Positions 5,476 to 7,629 of a stretch of DNA of 7,629 bases are shown in pieces. The stretch is from assembly GCA_023248455.1 (NCBI GenBank), contig JAHFEN010000029.1, positions 1 to 7,629 of the forward strand, given 5' to 3'. Below the pieces are notes generated by a model that had not been told where the DNA came from, made no database searches, and saw nothing but the letters and a program-made list of their open reading frames with translations. Position 1 is the first letter of the stretch. The number at the start of each line of letters is the position of its first letter. The stretch comes from Microcaldota archaeon (lineage in GTDB: Archaea; Micrarchaeota; Micrarchaeia; Anstonellales; Anstonellaceae). The position numbers were made by a program, and so were the translations under genes.

Positions 5476-7497
5476 ATGAGGGGAAGGAATGTGAAATGCA
5501 GCTTGCAAGTTCCTCTAATCATCCTATTCCTTGCCAGCGCAGCATTTGCTGCAGGGAACGACACGACTGAAGGGGGCAACATCACGCACGCGGATATCGC
5601 GCAGCCCCAGGCGCCCTCCACCTGGCACGCGGTTTTCGGGCATGTGTCCGGCCTGCCGTTTTCCCCGGCAACAATAAACGCGACGCCGGACAACCTAACC
5701 TTGCTTGATATAAGCACAGGCTCTTCCTCATGTGCATACGGCGTGAGCGTGCTCAATTTGCTCTTTTCGAATTCCTCCTCTGCAATCACCTCCCTTTCCC
5801 CTGGCAGCCTGGGCGCGCTTGACAGCTTTGTGGAGCGCAACGTGCAAAACGGCTCAGGGACGTTCGCTTCATCCACAACTTTTTCAACGGCATCTTACGG
5901 CAGCATTTCCGGGGTGCCCACCACATATACCGAGCCTGCCTCGTCGCAGGTGTTCAGGGAAGGGTACCTGCAGGACCAGGCAGGGAACATTGTTTTCATA
6001 ACCCCTGCAGTGGGCGGCCAGATCGGCTTCAACATGACGCCAGTGGATTTCCAGGCCATACTCCCCACTTCCAACGGTACTGCCCTGGTGTATTATGCCA
6101 CAGTTGATATTGCCTGCAACCCGGCACCCCCGCCCCCTCCCCAGCCGGGAGGCGGCCCTACTTACACAGTATCACCTGGCAGGAGCATTCCGATATACAG
6201 GGAAATCCCAAACGTCACCATCCCGCTTTTGCCGCCCAGCGCATCCGACCTTCGGGTGCTGACCTTCTCACCATTCCGGGAGGTGCTGCCAGGCGACAAC
6301 ATCATCATCAACCCGCTCCTTGAAAACCCCACTGACCGATCGGTCACAATAACGATCAGCCTAAGCGGGGCGGGCGCAGGCCTTGCCAAGCCAGTGGCAA
6401 ACATACTTCTTCCCGCAGGGGACAAGAGGACCGTGCCTTTTGCCTTGCACATACCCGAGGACATGCCTGCAGGCTACTATTCGCTCCTGATGAACGTGTC
6501 CACCGGGAAATCGGATGTCTCCTATCCTTCCATAGTCCGGGTGGTGAGGTCCTACCGGGTGGGCCAGCCTGCTGTAAAAAGGCAATTCTCGCTGGACTAT
6601 GAAAACGGCGAAACAATGGTGTCCCTCACAGTCACCAACAGGGGAAAGGACCCGCTTTCGCACATCCAGGTCTACGAGTCAGTGCCTGCGGTTTTCTTTG
6701 ACAAGTCAGGCAACCGCAAATTCACCACGCAGCTGACTTCAGTGGCGGGCGAGGGTTCCAGCCATGTGGAGGGCTCCAGCATCCGCTGGGATGTTGAAAA
6801 CGTGCTCCCCTACGAGTCGCGCACGATTTTCTACAGGGTGCCCATTCTGCTCACCGACCTGTCCGACTACAGCGGCTGGAACCTGGCGCAGCTGACCACC
6901 ATTGACACTGCCTCGCAGACAGAAATATTCATACGCGACCTTCAGGTTCCAACGATGCTTCCTGGAGAGAAAGGCGAAATTTCCCTGAAGCTTTTCAACT
7001 CCGGCGGGACGGCGCACGATGTGGAGATGGACATTATCGGCCCGCAGGGCTGGAAGATAAATCCGCGCTCGCTCTCGTTGAACATGCCCTCGCGCGATTC
7101 CGAGGGCGTGGTATTCGGGGTAGAATCCCCTCCATTTTCCGAGGCAGGCACCTACGGCTTCACTCTGCGCCTGAAGTACCGTGATACCGTTTTTGACAAG
7201 CAGGTATTCGTCTACGTGTACAAGCCAGTGGTGGAATTATTCGCGCCCCCGCTTCCCGAGCAGTTTGTTGCTTGGATGGGCGGCAGCCTGCCTGGCCTGC
7301 TGCTGCTGGGTTTTGTGGCTGTGATAGCCGCAGGAATCGCGTTTGCCATCTACAGGAAGATAAACTCTGCAAGATACAGCCAGGAGCGCTTCGAAAGCCT
7401 CAAGCTCATGGAGAGCATGCTTAACACCGGGGAGGAAGTTGCCAAGCAATCGCGAAGGAAAAACGGGAAAAGCCAGCCTCCGCCGATCCGCAGGTGA
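5476..7497 (+). CDS. Type I membrane protein: GGNIT-module, Pro linker, three Ig-like domains, cytoplasmic tail
   Basis: Function not known; 673 aa from ATG 5476. GTG 5491 (668 aa) is an alternative that has the better ribosome site (GAGGGGAAGG, 5478-5487). Signal peptide at residues 1-25 (core LIILFLASAAFA). Residues 33-213 are a diverged copy of the whole 224-aa protein encoded at 3000 (GGNIT, W..VFGHVSG, later ILPT and a Tyr-rich strand). A proline/glycine linker follows (about 216-230, six prolines in a row), then three beta-sandwich-like segments at about 250-360, 365-480 and 486-582. The last resembles NEW3/CARDB-type domains ('PGEKGEISLKLFNSGG'). A membrane helix spans 605-626, followed by a mostly basic 47-residue tail. 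All ten N-glycosylation sequons fall within residues 1-340. It starts 3 nt after the stop of the 576-aa gene, so the two are likely co-translated. I infer a membrane-tethered partner of the small surface protein, or a long stalk displaying that module. Confidence 0.85.
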   Translation: MRGRNVKCSLQVPLIILFLASAAFAAGNDTTEGGNITHADIAQPQAPSTWHAVFGHVSGLPFSPATINATPDNLTLLDISTGSSSCAYGVSVLNLLFSNSSSAITSLSPGSLGALDSFVERNVQNGSGTFASSTTFSTASYGSISGVPTTYTEPASSQVFREGYLQDQAGNIVFITPAVGGQIGFNMTPVDFQAILPTSNGTALVYYATVDIACNPAPPPPPQPGGGPTYTVSPGRSIPIYREIPNVTIPLLPPSASDLRVLTFSPFREVLPGDNIIINPLLENPTDRSVTITISLSGAGAGLAKPVANILLPAGDKRTVPFALHIPEDMPAGYYSLLMNVSTGKSDVSYPSIVRVVRSYRVGQPAVKRQFSLDYENGETMVSLTVTNRGKDPLSHIQVYESVPAVFFDKSGNRKFTTQLTSVAGEGSSHVEGSSIRWDVENVLPYESRTIFYRVPILLTDLSDYSGWNLAQLTTIDTASQTEIFIRDLQVPTMLPGEKGEISLKLFNSGGTAHDVEMDIIGPQGWKINPRSLSLNMPSRDSEGVVFGVESPPFSEAGTYGFTLRLKYRDTVFDKQVFVYVYKPVVELFAPPLPEQFVAWMGGSLPGLLLLGFVAVIAAGIAFAIYRKINSARYSQERFESLKLMESMLNTGEEVAKQSRRKNGKSQPPPIRR

Positions 7498-7500
7498 ATA

Positions 7501-7508
7501 CTTTTAAA
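7501..7508 (+). promoter_or_regulatory. TATA box of the MinD/ParA gene, leaderless layout
   Basis: CTTTTAAA, preceded by GAATA (a BRE-like A-rich piece), is centred about 26 nt before ATG 7531. The transcript would therefore begin at or next to the start codon. No Shine-Dalgarno-like sequence lies between the box and the ATG, which fits a leaderless mRNA. Confidence 0.55.
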
Positions 7509-7530
7509 CCTGTCCAGTGCATAGCGAAGC

Positions 7531-7629
7531 ATGCCGAAAAAAATAATAAGCGTAGTTTCCGGCAAAGGCGGCGTCGGGAAAAGCACGCTTGCCGTGAACA
7601 TAGCAACCCTACTTTCAAAAGCCGGCGCC
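7531..7629 (+). CDS. MinD/ParA-family P-loop ATPase, N-terminal fragment (runs off window)
   Basis: Only 33 codons are visible. The protein starts 'MPKKIISVVSGKGGVGKST' and carries the deviant Walker A motif KGGVGKST with the signature lysine, followed by 'LAVNIATLLSKAGA'. This is the standard N-terminus of the MinD/ParA/Mrp family of dimerising ATPases, used in division-site placement, DNA or cargo partitioning, or Fe-S cluster assembly. Archaea carry several paralogs, and the visible part does not tell which one this is. ATG 7531 is chosen because homology begins at once and a TATA box is correctly spaced for a leaderless start. It has its own promoter, so a functional link to the preceding surface genes is not implied. 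Confidence 0.9.
   Translation, partial: MPKKIISVVSGKGGVGKSTLAVNIATLLSKAGA

Noticed and set aside
5433..5876. 147-codon minus-strand frame across the junction of the two large surface genes
   Set aside because: Composition mirrors the + strand codons; no promoter or protein motif supports it, and both + strand genes have signal peptides and domains.
6121..6150. C-rich tract as a structural DNA element
   Set aside because: Fully explained by proline codons of the linker in the 673-aa protein.
1..7629. CRISPR array, insertion sequence or integration site
   Set aside because: No regularly spaced direct repeats, transposase frame, terminal inverted repeats or tRNA-end duplication were seen.

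Overview
This looks like a fragment of an archaeal genome. The evidence is an isoleucyl-tRNA synthetase that reads like the archaeal type, TATA-like boxes about 26 nt before likely transcript starts, a GGTGAT-type ribosome site, U-rich stretches after genes, a MinD/ParA ATPase that looks leaderless, and secreted proteins dense in N-glycosylation sequons. By eye the base composition is moderately GC-rich in genes and clearly AT-rich in the gaps. The compact layout and the 'GGNIT...W...FGxVSG' surface module recall proteins I associate with DPANN-type archaeal genomes. That placement is an impression, not a result. Every gene lies on the + strand.

Housekeeping part (1-2799): the 3' two-fifths or so of ileS (cut off at the window start) is followed by enolase (eno). 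The long eno reading frame overlaps the ileS stop, but the protein homology starts at an internal TTG (1564), leaving a 71-nt gap. The enolase keeps all the catalytic residues I could place. It lacks exactly eight residues straight after the catalytic lysine, inside the classical enolase signature.

Gap 2800-2999: AT-rich, with a weak terminator-like hairpin after eno and a TATA box before the next gene.

Envelope part (3000-7497): three exported proteins. (1) A 224-aa, N-terminally anchored or secreted, Asn/Thr/Ser-rich protein with nine N-glycosylation sequons and four cysteines. (2) A 576-aa type I membrane protein: signal peptide, two segments resembling cell-wall-binding repeat 2 (CW_binding_2), two Ig-like beta domains, and a C-terminal membrane helix with a basic tail. 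(3) A 673-aa type I membrane protein starting 3 nt after (2): its N-terminal domain is a diverged copy of essentially the whole of protein (1), followed by a proline linker, three Ig-like beta domains, a membrane helix and a 47-residue cytoplasmic tail. I infer a cell-surface assembly in which the small protein is a free or multi-copy subunit and the two membrane proteins tether or organise it. No function is proven by sequence.

End (7498-7629): a short gap with a well-placed TATA box, then the first 33 codons of a MinD/ParA-type P-loop ATPase.
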